Positions 1 to 8,935 of a stretch of 64,000 bases of DNA are shown in pieces. The DNA comes from Bacteroidales bacterium UBA1173. Lineage in GTDB: Bacteria; Bacteroidota; Bacteroidia; Bacteroidales; F082. Location of the stretch: contig DBYZ01000004.1 in assembly GCA_002311655.1 (NCBI GenBank), positions 49,250-113,249 on the forward strand, read 5' to 3'. The translations under genes and the position numbers were made by a program. The stretch's first letter is position 1, and each line of letters starts with the position of its first letter. Below the pieces are notes generated by a model that saw only the letters and a list, made by a program, of their open reading frames with translations, did not search any database and was not told where the DNA came from.

Positions 1-318
1 GGGCTTCCGGTGCCGGCGGTCGGACTTTTCATTGCGTCGCTGCCGTTTATGCTTTTCTCATTAGGTCAGGACAGTGCGCTTTACAGATTTGTCACAAACC
101 CATATTTTTTACTTGCCATGATAGCCATTTTCAGTTGGCTCATGGTCAGCGAAGTACCGTTTTTCTCATTCAAAATCAAAAGCTTACGTTTTAAGGAAAA
201 CATCCTTCGCTACTTCGTGGTAATATTTGCAATAACGGCAGTCGTCATCCTGCAATGGGTGGCGCTGCCGTTTGTGTTTTTATTCTATATTTTGTTATCG
301 GTGTTTTGTTACCGTTAA
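1..318 (+). CDS. pssA: CDP-diacylglycerol--serine O-phosphatidyltransferase, C-terminal part
   Basis: The reading frame is open from the first base, so the gene enters from the left edge and only about 105 C-terminal residues are visible. The first residues (GLPVPAVGLFIASLP) and the following run of hydrophobic segments resemble the C-terminal membrane half of bacterial phosphatidylserine synthases, which make phosphatidylserine from CDP-diacylglycerol and serine in the inner membrane. The catalytic CDP-alcohol phosphotransferase motif would lie upstream and cannot be checked. The GTG at base 10 is an internal valine, not a start. The stop overlaps the stop of the convergent protease gene in a shared TTAA. 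The family call is moderately sure because the diagnostic part is missing. Confidence 0.6.
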   Translation, partial: GLPVPAVGLFIASLPFMLFSLGQDSALYRFVTNPYFLLAMIAIFSWLMVSEVPFFSFKIKSLRFKENILRYFVVIFAITAVVILQWVALPFVFLFYILLSVFCYR

Positions 319-3300
319 CGTTTGATAACCTTGGTAACTTCGCCGTTAACCTTTACGAAGTACATTCCGGCGTTGAGGTCTTCAACATTGATTTGCATGT
401 CGCCTGACACGTTGTTGTAACGTCTCACGACCTGTCCGAGGCTATTGTAAACCTCCACATCTGTCTGATTATCACCAAGTTGGATATTCAACACATCATT
501 CATCGGGTTAGGATAAACCGTTGCATTGTGTTCGACCACAGTTTCAACTTTTGTTATAATTGTCGATGCCGGGAACACCACGTTGTCAATCCATGCGCAG
601 TCGCTGCCGCTTGACATTGAAACGTCTTTGGTGTATTCCCATCTAAGTTCATGAGTACCAGGAGTCAAGGTGTAGGAAGCCTGTGCCCATGACAACTCAC
701 CAGACCAGTTGTTTTTCTCTGCTCCGTCAATCTTGAAGAAAAGTTTGTCGTAGTTCGATTCTGACGACACCTTATAATAGAAGCTCACCACGCTTTCAGA
801 ACCTACTTCCACTGTGATGTACAATGCCGATGTCTCGTAATCGGAAATTGAAGATGACTTGGCGCAATACATTCCTTCGTAAGGGTTTTCCGTCACCACT
901 GTCCAAGCGTAGATTGGGCTTGCACTCTGCCAGTTGAATGCGCTGAAATCGCCTGTCTCGAAGCCTTCCAATGACTGTCCGACAGAGATATAATAAGCGT
1001 CAGTGATGCTGTAATTGCCATACATAGCAGCATAAAACAGCTGATACATAGTTCCAATCTCAACATTATTACTCAAAGTAAATGACATTTCAGCGGTAAA
1101 CTCCTCACCTGCAGCTATCTCGCCATAGTTCCATTCTGTGGTTGGTATTGTGATATCTTCGTGTGAGTTGTAGATTCTGAACACAGCTGACGGCACTGCT
1201 GCGCCACCAGTGTTTGCCAATGTGAAGAACACTGTGCCGCTGTCGCCAGGATTCAAAGCGCCACCAGTTGGTGTCTCGAGGACTGCGCTGACCAATTCAA
1301 ACTCAGGAGCATAGATTCTGGCGTTGAAATGGCTTTCCCAAGTCTCAGTGCCATCGGTGCAAACGAGATTGAAACGCACCGGAGTGTTGTTCGGGACATC
1401 GTCGCTCACTGTGAATGCGAAGGCGTTTTCAACTGTAACACTCTGATTGCCAGCGACATTACCGACTGTTGCCTCTGTAGAATTGAATGTCACATATTCG
1501 CTATCGCATGAAATTGTTGCAGTGACGTTGTTAGCGTTGACGCTTCCGACATTCTTCAATGTCATATTGAATGAATAATTGCCATTATATTCAATCTGGC
1601 TGCCGCCATTCAATGCATAGGCATCATAAACGACGTATGGGGTGTTGCTCGGCACCGCCATCATCTCGAAATCAATAGGATATGAGTTCACACCCTGAAT
1701 CTTCATCATCATGGTTCCAACGTTCTGCAGACCGCCTTCAAAAGCTATCTCAGCCACGCCGTTTTCATCTGTTGCGCCCATTGCGATGACTTCGCCGTCC
1801 ATATAGACGAGGCAGCGGAAGTTATACAAACCATTGCCGTTAGCGTCGGTCACTGTTGCTGTAAACGAAGGAGTACCGACAACAAGCTGTGACGGAGCGT
1901 TTACCATTGCTGTCATAGGTTCGTCGAGCCACACGTTGACAACGCCGTCGCCGAGGATGTTCATGTCGTAGAAGTTCCAGCGCAAAGCGCCTTCCTCCCA
2001 CTGACCAGGAGCTGTCACCCAAGGTGCTGTCATACATTTGCCATTGGCATGAGCCATGCTGAGCCATCCGAGACGGTCGGCCCACTGTGCATCGGTCATC
2101 TCTCTCTCGAGGTGAGCGCCAGGACCTTCAGTCTGACCCTCGTTGAACCAGCCGTAACGTGAGTTACCGATGACGGCGACAGCAAAATTCTCGATTGTCA
2201 CCATCTTCTCGAGGATGCAGTTCTCATCGAAAGCGCCGCAGTCGCAGCCCTGTGAATGGAAGAATGTGTAGTTGTGGTCAACGCCGTTAGCACCTGAGAA
2301 ATCGCTGTTAGAAACGCCATACCAACCAGCCACATAGCCAGAGTTGGCGTGTCCGTCGTGATGCACATAGCTTGTACCTGCATTGATAGCCTGTTTCAAT
2401 GCCGAACCGCTCCAAGTACCTTCTTCTTCATAGAGTTTGGTGAAATCATAATCTTCAGGATAACCTAAAGTTGAATATCCGTTATCATCATGGTAACCGA
2501 TGAGAAGTTCAAGATAATCAGAGCCGTTTGAAGTAGGGTTATCATAAAGATGCTCGCCAGCCAAAATCACTTTATGGAACTCGCCCATCACCGGGTTTTG
2601 CTGATACGACAAGGTCTTGTGAATCATATTCTGAAGCTCAGTGGCTGTCTTGAACGACATACGGCTGACACCGATCTCAGGCATGAGGTCATCCTCACCA
2701 GGCTCACCCCAACGACCGTCACCATTATCATTCCAAGTACCGTCAAGACCAGAATAATAAAGGTCTGCCGGAATATTGTTGCTCTCCTGGTTACCACCAC
2801 CTGATGTCACATAGCAGTAGAATCCGCGGTAAGGCACGATGTTGACATCGCCACCCAAAACCACCATCAAGATACCGTTGTTCTGGTATTCCTGAATGAT
2901 GTAGTTACGGATTTTATCCTGATCATCGACACCTGTCATAGTGCTGCAGATATCCGACACCAAAACGATTCTGTTACGAAGACCGATCGAGTTGTAATAT
3001 TCGCAATACTCGCTGTAACCATCAACAAACTCTGAACTTGTGATGATCAACACATCGTAAGCTGTAACCTCACGACCTTTGGTCTGATAAGTCTCAACCA
3101 TCTCTGGGTTCTGAGCGATACGTTTCACAGTGTTTTTTATTTCCTGTGTAGCCCAAAGATTTGCGCTATGATCTTCTTTTGAAGCCTTAGTGTTTACTTG
3201 CACTGTAGCGGTTTTTGCATACATCACCTTACCTTCTGAAGGGATATACTGCACTGGGGTGAACGAAGCTAACGCAAAGCCGTATCCGTTCTTGTACTGA

Positions 3301-3695
3301 GTTGTTACAACACCATGATTCTCAGTAGGATACACACTTTTTGAAGCATATATCGCATCATTTATGACCAAGTCTCTTTTTTCCGTATCATTCATCGTTC
3401 TTGACGGCTGATATGGGAAAAGACTGACATTGCCTTCAATCTCTTGAAAATCAGAGAGTTCAACAACTATTGACTCAGCTTCGGTGCCTTGTGGAAGCAT
3501 CAAACTGACAGCCTTGTATGGCAACGAAGGATTACCTGCCAAAGCGGTCTGCATGCAGCCGTCAAAGCTTATTTGCTGATAGCCACGAAGCTCTGTAACT
3601 TTCGGATTATCAAAATGATAAGTCATCTCAACTGTCTGTGCGGCCATTACGAGACCCATCAGCGACAGAAGCAACATAAATGTAAATTTTTTCAT
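315..3695 (-). CDS. Gingipain-like C25 cysteine peptidase with T9SS type A sorting domain
   Basis: This is a secreted 1126-residue protease. A signal peptide covers about residues 1-19. The middle part resembles gingipain peptidases (family C25): a PEIGVSRMSF segment, a candidate catalytic His in HHDGH (about residues 443-447), and a candidate Cys in SQGCDCG (about 481-486), at the spacing expected for the family. Immunoglobulin-like segments follow, then a region like the cleaved-adhesin/MAM lectin fold (about 930-1050). The end carries the type A T9SS sorting signal (YPNPMNDVLNIQ ... GMYFVKV ... KVIKR), which directs export through the SprA pore, encoded at 46.2-53.3 kb, and anchoring at the surface. 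Known gingipains cut after Arg or Lys; specificity cannot be read here. A TACCTTTG -7 element lies 36 bases upstream of the start. Confidence 0.88.
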   Translation of the reverse strand: MKKFTFMLLLSLMGLVMAAQTVEMTYHFDNPKVTELRGYQQISFDGCMQTALAGNPSLPYKAVSLMLPQGTEAESIVVELSDFQEIEGNVSLFPYQPSRTMNDTEKRDLVINDAIYASKSVYPTENHGVVTTQYKNGYGFALASFTPVQYIPSEGKVMYAKTATVQVNTKASKEDHSANLWATQEIKNTVKRIAQNPEMVETYQTKGREVTAYDVLIITSSEFVDGYSEYCEYYNSIGLRNRIVLVSDICSTMTGVDDQDKIRNYIIQEYQNNGILMVVLGGDVNIVPYRGFYCYVTSGGGNQESNNIPADLYYSGLDGTWNDNGDGRWGEPGEDDLMPEIGVSRMSFKTATELQNMIHKTLSYQQNPVMGEFHKVILAGEHLYDNPTSNGSDYLELLIGYHDDNGYSTLGYPEDYDFTKLYEEEGTWSGSALKQAINAGTSYVHHDGHANSGYVAGWYGVSNSDFSGANGVDHNYTFFHSQGCDCGAFDENCILEKMVTIENFAVAVIGNSRYGWFNEGQTEGPGAHLEREMTDAQWADRLGWLSMAHANGKCMTAPWVTAPGQWEEGALRWNFYDMNILGDGVVNVWLDEPMTAMVNAPSQLVVGTPSFTATVTDANGNGLYNFRCLVYMDGEVIAMGATDENGVAEIAFEGGLQNVGTMMMKIQGVNSYPIDFEMMAVPSNTPYVVYDAYALNGGSQIEYNGNYSFNMTLKNVGSVNANNVTATISCDSEYVTFNSTEATVGNVAGNQSVTVENAFAFTVSDDVPNNTPVRFNLVCTDGTETWESHFNARIYAPEFELVSAVLETPTGGALNPGDSGTVFFTLANTGGAAVPSAVFRIYNSHEDITIPTTEWNYGEIAAGEEFTAEMSFTLSNNVEIGTMYQLFYAAMYGNYSITDAYYISVGQSLEGFETGDFSAFNWQSASPIYAWTVVTENPYEGMYCAKSSSISDYETSALYITVEVGSESVVSFYYKVSSESNYDKLFFKIDGAEKNNWSGELSWAQASYTLTPGTHELRWEYTKDVSMSSGSDCAWIDNVVFPASTIITKVETVVEHNATVYPNPMNDVLNIQLGDNQTDVEVYNSLGQVVRRYNNVSGDMQINVEDLNAGMYFVKVNGEVTKVIKR

Positions 3696-3730
3696 TGTAT
3701 TTATTTTTAATGATTAATCTTAAAAGTCTG

Positions 3731-3738
3731 CAAAGGTA
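3731..3738 (-). promoter_or_regulatory. -7 promoter element of the C25 protease gene
   Basis: TACCTTTG on the minus strand matches the Bacteroidota -7 consensus TAnnTTTG. It is about 36 bases upstream of the start codon, leaving a leader of roughly 30 bases. I do not see a clear TTTG at -33. Confidence 0.55.
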
Positions 3739-3770
3739 CATTTTTTTTTAATATGTGATAATTTTATTTG

Positions 3771-3778
3771 TAATTTTG
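3771..3778 (+). promoter_or_regulatory. -7 promoter element of the GH3 gene
   Basis: TAATTTTG matches TAnnTTTG and ends only four bases before the ATG at 3783. If this is the promoter, the transcript starts at or next to the start codon and would be leaderless. The start codon is fixed by the lipoprotein signal that follows it. Confidence 0.55.
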
Positions 3779-3782
3779 TAGT

Positions 3783-5987
3783 ATGAAAAACAGGATATTT
3801 GCGATAATAACGCTTTTTTACTTGGTGTCATGCTCGGCGCCGAAGAAAGACGACATCGACATCAAAGTCGATAAGTTATTGAGTCAGATGACTTTAACAG
3901 AAAAAATCGGGCAGTTATGTTGTCCAATAGGCTTCAACCTCGACGACGAGTCGTATCATGCTTTGATGGACACGCTGCCATGTGGTGGTTTCTGGGCCGT
4001 TCTGCGTGCCGACCCATGGTCACAAAAGACCGTGGAGACTGGTCCCGACGCACAAGAATCAGCATTGATTTTCAATAAGATGCAGCGTTATGCAGTCGAA
4101 GACACACGCTTAGGAATCCCTATTTATTTCGCTGAAGAATGTCCTCACGGACTGATGGCTGTGGGAGCGACGGTGTATCCGACGGGCTTGGGATTAGCAG
4201 CGACATGGGACGAAGAGTTGTTATATAAAATAGGTGACGCTGTCGGCGCCGAGGCCGCAGGCCGAGGCGCTCAGTTTGGATACGGTCCAGTGCTTGACAT
4301 CGCAAGAGATCCGCGCTGGTCACGAGTTGAAGAGACATTCGGCGAGGACCCGTACCTTTCCGGCACCTTGGGCAGCGCCATCATCAAAGGAATGCAGCAG
4401 CATCTGGCGGCGACGGTGAAACATTTTGCGGCTTACGGCATCCCTGAAGGCGGACATAACGGCGCTGCCGCACAGACCGGACAGAATTATCTGACATCCG
4501 ATTACCTGTCAAACTTCGAAATGGCAGTGAGAAACGGTGCCAAGAGCATCATGACATCATACAACGCCATCGACGGAATACCTTGTACATCAAACAGTTA
4601 CCTTCTGAAAGACGTGCTTCGTGGGCAATGGGGCTTCAACGGCATCGTGTTCTCAGACCTCGGGAGCATCTGGGCATTGCACAGCACACACCGAACCGCT
4701 GAGAATCAATTAGTTGCAACGGCACAAGCCATCAACGCAGGTGTGGATATCGACCTTGGTGCATCGAATTATGGGGCATATCTGAAAACCGCCGTCGAAA
4801 ACGGCATCGTGCCGATGGAAAACGTCGATGAGGCGGTGCGACATGTGCTGCGATTTAAATATGAAATCGGGCTGTTCGACAATCCATACATTCCAGTTCC
4901 GGAATCGTCGCATGATTCCGATTTGGCATTAGAAACAGCCAGAAAATCGGTGGTTTTGTTGAAAAACGACGGAGTATTACCGCTGTCGAAAGACATAAAA
5001 ACAATCGCCGTAATAGGAACGAATGCTGACAATATGTACAACCAACTTGGCGATTACACTGCACCTCAATATCCAGACGACATCGTCACGGTGCTTGAAG
5101 GCATCAAAAATCGGGCAAATCCTGAAACGAAAATCGTTTACGCCAAAGGTTGCTCCATCCGCGACACGCAAGACTCCGATTTCAAAGAGGCTGTTAACGC
5201 AGCGAAATCAGCGGATGTCACGATTATGGTTGTTGGAGGCTCGTCGGCGCGCGACTTCAAGACATCATACGAATCCACTGGTGCCGCCGTAGTCAACGAG
5301 CATATCTCCGACATGGACTGCGGCGAGGGCTACGACCGCGTCTCCATCGAGCTTTCAGGCTTGCAGGAGAGCCTCATCAAAGAGATTGCAAAGCTGCATA
5401 AGCCATTGATTATCGTTTACATAGAAGGTCGTCCTCTGCTTAAGAACACTGCTAACGAAGTCGCCAACGCTCTGCTTACCGCCTTCTATCCTGGCGAGCA
5501 AGGCGGAAATGCCATAGCAGATGTAATCTTCGGAAACTATAACCCGGCCGGGCGTTTGCCGATATCGCAACCTCGTAACACAGGTCAGATTCCAGTTTAT
5601 TATTCTCAGCCAAAACCTCACGATTATGTCGAATGCGAGAGCACGCCTCTGTTCTGCTTCGGTCATGGTCTGAGTTACACGGATTTTGAATACAGTAACT
5701 TGATTATCAATAATTTAGAAAACGAATTAAAGGTTTCTCTCGACGTGACAAACACAGGCGAATACGACGGTGAAGAAGTTGTTCAGCTGTATCTACGCGA
5801 CGAATACGCCACCATCACACCTGCCGAGAAACTGCTGAAAGGTTTCAAACGAGTTTTCATACAAAAGAATGACACTCAACATGTTACGTTTACAATTCCT
5901 ACACAAAATCTCGAGCCGGGAGAGTTCACAATCATGCTGGGAGCCTCGTCGGACGACATCCGATTGAGAGAAAAAATTGTGATTTAA
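3783..5987 (+). CDS. GH3 family beta-glucosidase, lipoprotein
   Basis: A 734-residue glycoside hydrolase of family 3. The N-terminus is a lipoprotein signal with the acceptor Cys at 17 (YLVSC), so the enzyme is probably periplasmic and membrane-anchored. The order is GH3 N-terminal barrel (about 30-370, with KHFAAYG), GH3 C-terminal alpha/beta domain (about 390-610) and a fibronectin III-like domain at the end (VVQLYLRDEYATITPAEKLL). The nucleophile is probably Asp292 in IVFSDLGS. Length and domain order are normal for BglX-type enzymes, which release glucose or related sugars from beta-linked oligosaccharides; the exact substrate is unknown. There is no susC/susD pair nearby, so it is not part of a visible polysaccharide utilisation locus. 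Confidence 0.92.
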   Translation: MKNRIFAIITLFYLVSCSAPKKDDIDIKVDKLLSQMTLTEKIGQLCCPIGFNLDDESYHALMDTLPCGGFWAVLRADPWSQKTVETGPDAQESALIFNKMQRYAVEDTRLGIPIYFAEECPHGLMAVGATVYPTGLGLAATWDEELLYKIGDAVGAEAAGRGAQFGYGPVLDIARDPRWSRVEETFGEDPYLSGTLGSAIIKGMQQHLAATVKHFAAYGIPEGGHNGAAAQTGQNYLTSDYLSNFEMAVRNGAKSIMTSYNAIDGIPCTSNSYLLKDVLRGQWGFNGIVFSDLGSIWALHSTHRTAENQLVATAQAINAGVDIDLGASNYGAYLKTAVENGIVPMENVDEAVRHVLRFKYEIGLFDNPYIPVPESSHDSDLALETARKSVVLLKNDGVLPLSKDIKTIAVIGTNADNMYNQLGDYTAPQYPDDIVTVLEGIKNRANPETKIVYAKGCSIRDTQDSDFKEAVNAAKSADVTIMVVGGSSARDFKTSYESTGAAVVNEHISDMDCGEGYDRVSIELSGLQESLIKEIAKLHKPLIIVYIEGRPLLKNTANEVANALLTAFYPGEQGGNAIADVIFGNYNPAGRLPISQPRNTGQIPVYYSQPKPHDYVECESTPLFCFGHGLSYTDFEYSNLIINNLENELKVSLDVTNTGEYDGEEVVQLYLRDEYATITPAEKLLKGFKRVFIQKNDTQHVTFTIPTQNLEPGEFTIMLGASSDDIRLREKIVI

Positions 5988-6018
5988 TTTGTTTTTTAAA
6001 GAAAAAGAAGTATTTTTG
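5988..6018 (+). promoter_or_regulatory. Promoter (-33 TTTG, -7 TATTTTTG) of the deacetylase gene
   Basis: TTTG at 5988-5991 and TATTTTTG at 6011-6018 are separated by 19 bases, an exact fit to the Bacteroidota sigma-ABfr promoter. The -7 box ends four bases before the ATG at 6023, so the transcript would start at about the first codon. Confidence 0.75.
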
Positions 6019-6022
6019 CGAT

Positions 6023-7339
6023 ATGGATATGCTTATTTTAGTACCGAAAACGACAAATCGTCTTCATTATATCTTTGATTTGATTATCAAAGACTTACTG
6101 GGTATTTCGTTTAAATTTACGACTGACAACGAGACGTTCACCTCGTACAACGGACCAAAGTTTCATTACGGTAAAAACCAGTTTTGGAACGAGCCTTTCC
6201 AGAAAGCGACGAATCTTCTTTTTGAGCACGACATCACGGAAAAAGAGCTGAAAATCATTGATTATAAGGATGTTAAGGCAATATTTCCAGTGTATAACGA
6301 CAAGTCGGTGTTTCCATTCGACATTTTCGCCGCCTCATTCTATCTGGTTTCACGTTACGAAGAATACCTGCCACACATCAACGACAAGTACAACCGTTTT
6401 CAGGCAAAAGACTCTATATTATTCAAAATGAATATGTTAGAGAAGCCATTGGTCAATATTTGGGCGATGGAACTGGGCAATATCCTTACGGCGATTTATC
6501 CGAATCTGCAGCTGAAGAAGAAGTCGTTCACCTTCATCCCCACTTACGATGTTGATGCGGCTTGGTCGTATAAAAACAAAGGCATCTTCAGAACCCTGGC
6601 ATCATCGGCGCGAGACATCTTAAACTTTGATTTCCAAGAGTTTAAGACAAGATGGAAAGTGATTTTCGGCAAAAAGGCCGACCCGTTCGACACTTTCGAC
6701 TATCAGATTCAGCTGCAAAAACAGCTTAACCTGCATCCTTTATATTTCATACTTTGCGGAGAATATGACCTCAACGACAAGAACATCTCGTTGAGAAACA
6801 CCAACTTCCAAAATCTGATAAAACGCCTCGGCGATTATGCGAAAGTTGGCATTCATCCTTCATTTTCATCATATCTAAACAAGGAAAAGGTCAAAACGGA
6901 GATTGAGAAACTCTCGAAGGTGCTGAACCGTGAAATCACCATTAGCCGCCAGCATTTTCTGCGACTCCGCTTGCCGCTCAGCTACCAAATCCTCATTGAT
7001 TTGGACATAACCGACGACTACACAATGGGTTACGCCTCACAGCCAGGCTTCCGCGCAGGCATCGCCGACACATACCGTTTCTTCGACCTCGAGCACGACA
7101 ACGTGACGAACCTCAACATACACCCGTTCGCCGTGATGGACGGAACGATGCGCGACTACCTCGACCTAAACATCGAGGAATCGTACGGAAAAGCCACGAA
7201 ACTCATTCAAGAAGTGAAAGATGTGAACGGAACATTCATACTTTTGTGGCACAACGAAACGCTCAGCGGCGAGAAACGCTGGGAAGGCTGGATCACACTC
7301 TACAGAAGAATCCTCGACTACGCCCTCGACAAGTCATGA
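6023..7339 (+). CDS. Polysaccharide deacetylase family protein with N-terminal DUF7033-like domain
   Basis: A 438-residue protein. The first ~150 residues (LVPKTTNRLHYIFDLII...) resemble the DUF7033 domain that precedes a NodB-like deacetylase domain in many Bacteroidota. The C-terminal part has the deacetylase hallmark FIPTYDVDAAW near residue 175, with two Asp that would bind the metal, and a late LLWHNETLSG segment. Members remove acetyl groups from carbohydrate polymers; the substrate here is unknown and no signal peptide is seen. An in-frame ATG lies two codons downstream (6029), and given the very close promoter it could be the true start. The stop overlaps the start of the next gene (ATGA), so the two are translationally coupled. 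Confidence 0.75.
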   Translation: MDMLILVPKTTNRLHYIFDLIIKDLLGISFKFTTDNETFTSYNGPKFHYGKNQFWNEPFQKATNLLFEHDITEKELKIIDYKDVKAIFPVYNDKSVFPFDIFAASFYLVSRYEEYLPHINDKYNRFQAKDSILFKMNMLEKPLVNIWAMELGNILTAIYPNLQLKKKSFTFIPTYDVDAAWSYKNKGIFRTLASSARDILNFDFQEFKTRWKVIFGKKADPFDTFDYQIQLQKQLNLHPLYFILCGEYDLNDKNISLRNTNFQNLIKRLGDYAKVGIHPSFSSYLNKEKVKTEIEKLSKVLNREITISRQHFLRLRLPLSYQILIDLDITDDYTMGYASQPGFRAGIADTYRFFDLEHDNVTNLNIHPFAVMDGTMRDYLDLNIEESYGKATKLIQEVKDVNGTFILLWHNETLSGEKRWEGWITLYRRILDYALDKS

Positions 7340-8265
7340 TACGCTATTTAACTCATAATCAGATAGATACGCGACGTTGGGATGAATGTATCGCACAAAG
7401 TCCCGACGGAAACATCTATTGCTGGTCATGGTATCTTGACGTGGTTCATCCGGATTGGGAGGCATTGGTTGAAGACGATTATGCGACTGTAATGCCCCTC
7501 GCCGGAAACAAAAAATGCGGGATAAACTATCTTTTTCAGCCATTTTTCACACAAAAGTTTGGTGTTTTTTCAAAAAAAGAGGTCTCGGAAGCTAAAATCG
7601 AGGAATTTTTAAATGCGATTCCTGAAAAATTCAAGTTTGCAGATTTCCGCCTTAAAGGCGTTAATGCCATTAAGGGCCTTAAGGGCATTACCCACAGAAA
7701 CATTGAGCTTTCACTGGATCGGGAATACAGTGTTTTATCAGAAAACTACCATTCAAACACCAAGCGAAATCTCGCGAAAGCAAAAAAAGAAGGTTTAAAG
7801 GTGATAGAAGATGTCGAACCATCAGCAATAATCAAGCTTTTCAGACAAAACAGAGGCAAGGATATCAAACATTGGGGCGACAAGGAGTATGAAAGATTAT
7901 TGGAACTTGTCGAAACAGCCAAGAAACATGACGCATGTCTGGTTTTAGGCGCACAAAACACTGACAATCAGATTGTTGCGGGCGCATTTTTCATGATGAG
8001 CCACAACAAAACAGTGTTTCTCTTCTCTGGTTCCGACGAATCGAACAAAGAAAACCACGGACTTGCGTTTTTGCTCGACCACATCATCAAAAAATACAGC
8101 AACACTGGATATATTCTTGATTTCGAAGGTTCAGACAACGACGGTTTGGCAAGATTTTACAAGGGTTTTGGAGGAAAAGAGAATTTTTATACAGGATTGA
8201 AGTTCAACAAATTGAATATATTTTATAAATTTGCATTGAAAATTTTAAAACGAAATAAAATTTAA
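7336..8265 (+). CDS. FemAB/BioF2-like GNAT acyltransferase
   Basis: A 309-residue protein of the GNAT type found in FemAB-like and BioF2-like proteins (Acetyltransf_6). Visible segments are YHSNTKRNLAKAKKEG in the middle and the late block GAFFMM ... FLFSGSD ... LDFEGSDNDGLARFYKGFGG. It probably moves an acyl or aminoacyl group onto an envelope precursor; the coupled polysaccharide deacetylase suggests a shared glycan substrate, which is inference. I take ATG 7336, which overlaps the upstream stop, over the in-frame ATG at 7246, which lies inside the deacetylase gene. Residues 105-119 are encoded by two adjacent palindromes (see the repeat at 7649-7690). Confidence 0.75.
   Translation: MIRYLTHNQIDTRRWDECIAQSPDGNIYCWSWYLDVVHPDWEALVEDDYATVMPLAGNKKCGINYLFQPFFTQKFGVFSKKEVSEAKIEEFLNAIPEKFKFADFRLKGVNAIKGLKGITHRNIELSLDREYSVLSENYHSNTKRNLAKAKKEGLKVIEDVEPSAIIKLFRQNRGKDIKHWGDKEYERLLELVETAKKHDACLVLGAQNTDNQIVAGAFFMMSHNKTVFLFSGSDESNKENHGLAFLLDHIIKKYSNTGYILDFEGSDNDGLARFYKGFGGKENFYTGLKFNKLNIFYKFALKILKRNKI
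7649..7690. repeat. Two adjacent in-frame palindromes inside the acyltransferase gene
   Basis: An 11-base palindrome (GCCTTAAAGGC, 7649-7659) is followed by a 29-base near-perfect palindrome (7662-7690) with arms TAATGCC-TTAAGG and CCTTAA-GGCATTA, one mismatched pair (7669/7683) and a single central G. The stretch encodes R-L-K-G-V-N-A-I-K-G-L-K-G-I-T without breaking the frame. TTAAGGGC-type repeats are, from memory, common in Bacteroidota intergenic DNA. Confidence 0.7.
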
Positions 8266-8271
8266 CAAACT

Positions 8272-8931
8272 ATGGTTAAGGTTATAGAACTCGGTGCCAA
8301 TAACACCATCCTCAACAACTATCTCGCCGAATTGAGAAACGTTGAAGTTCAAGGCGATAGAATGCGTTTTCGCAAAAACCTCGAGCGCATTGGCGAGTTG
8401 ATGGCATACGAAATCAGCAAAACGCTTGATTATGAGACAGTTAACATCACCACACCGCTTGGTGAGAAGGAGATGAACATTATGGTTGACCAACCTGTTT
8501 TGGCTACCATCTTGCGTGCTGGATTACCTATGCATCAAGGCTTTTTGAACGTTTTCGACAAGGCCGACAACGCTTTCATCGCAGCATACAGAAAATATGA
8601 CAAAAACGAAGATTTTGAGATTAGAATCGAATATTATTCAGCAGCCAACATCGACGGTCGTGTGCTGATGCTCGTCGACCCGATGCTTGCCACGGGCTCA
8701 TCACTGGTGCAGTGTCTCGACGGTCTGCTTCACGACGAGATGAAACCATCGAAACTGCATCTCGCGGCAGTCATCGCAAGTGCAGAAGGCGTTGATTATG
8801 TAAAGAAAAAACTGTCAAAATACGATGCCACATTGTGGATCGGCAACATCGACGACGAGTTGACAGCGAAAGCTTATATCGTACCGGGATTAGGCGATGC
8901 CGGTGACCTTGCATACGGAGAAAAAGAATAA
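8272..8931 (+). CDS. upp: Uracil phosphoribosyltransferase
   Basis: A 219-residue cytoplasmic enzyme that makes UMP from uracil and PRPP. The PRPP-binding motif VDPMLATGSS is clear and the pattern LATILRAGLPM is typical of the family. The C-terminal GLGDAGDLAYG is the uracil-binding end seen in Upp proteins. It starts six bases after the acyltransferase gene and ends just before a transporter gene, so it probably lies in the middle of a run of co-transcribed genes whose functions are not obviously related. Confidence 0.96.
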   Translation: MVKVIELGANNTILNNYLAELRNVEVQGDRMRFRKNLERIGELMAYEISKTLDYETVNITTPLGEKEMNIMVDQPVLATILRAGLPMHQGFLNVFDKADNAFIAAYRKYDKNEDFEIRIEYYSAANIDGRVLMLVDPMLATGSSLVQCLDGLLHDEMKPSKLHLAAVIASAEGVDYVKKKLSKYDATLWIGNIDDELTAKAYIVPGLGDAGDLAYGEKE

Positions 8932-8935
8932 AACT

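Noticed and set aside
7246..7335. Upstream extension of the FemAB-like gene
   Set aside because: It lies inside the deacetylase gene; ATG 7336 at the ATGA overlap fits better.
8897..8935. Upstream start for the sodium symporter
   Set aside because: It would overlap upp by 35 bases and add residues not seen in the family; ATG 8936 is directly after the upp stop.
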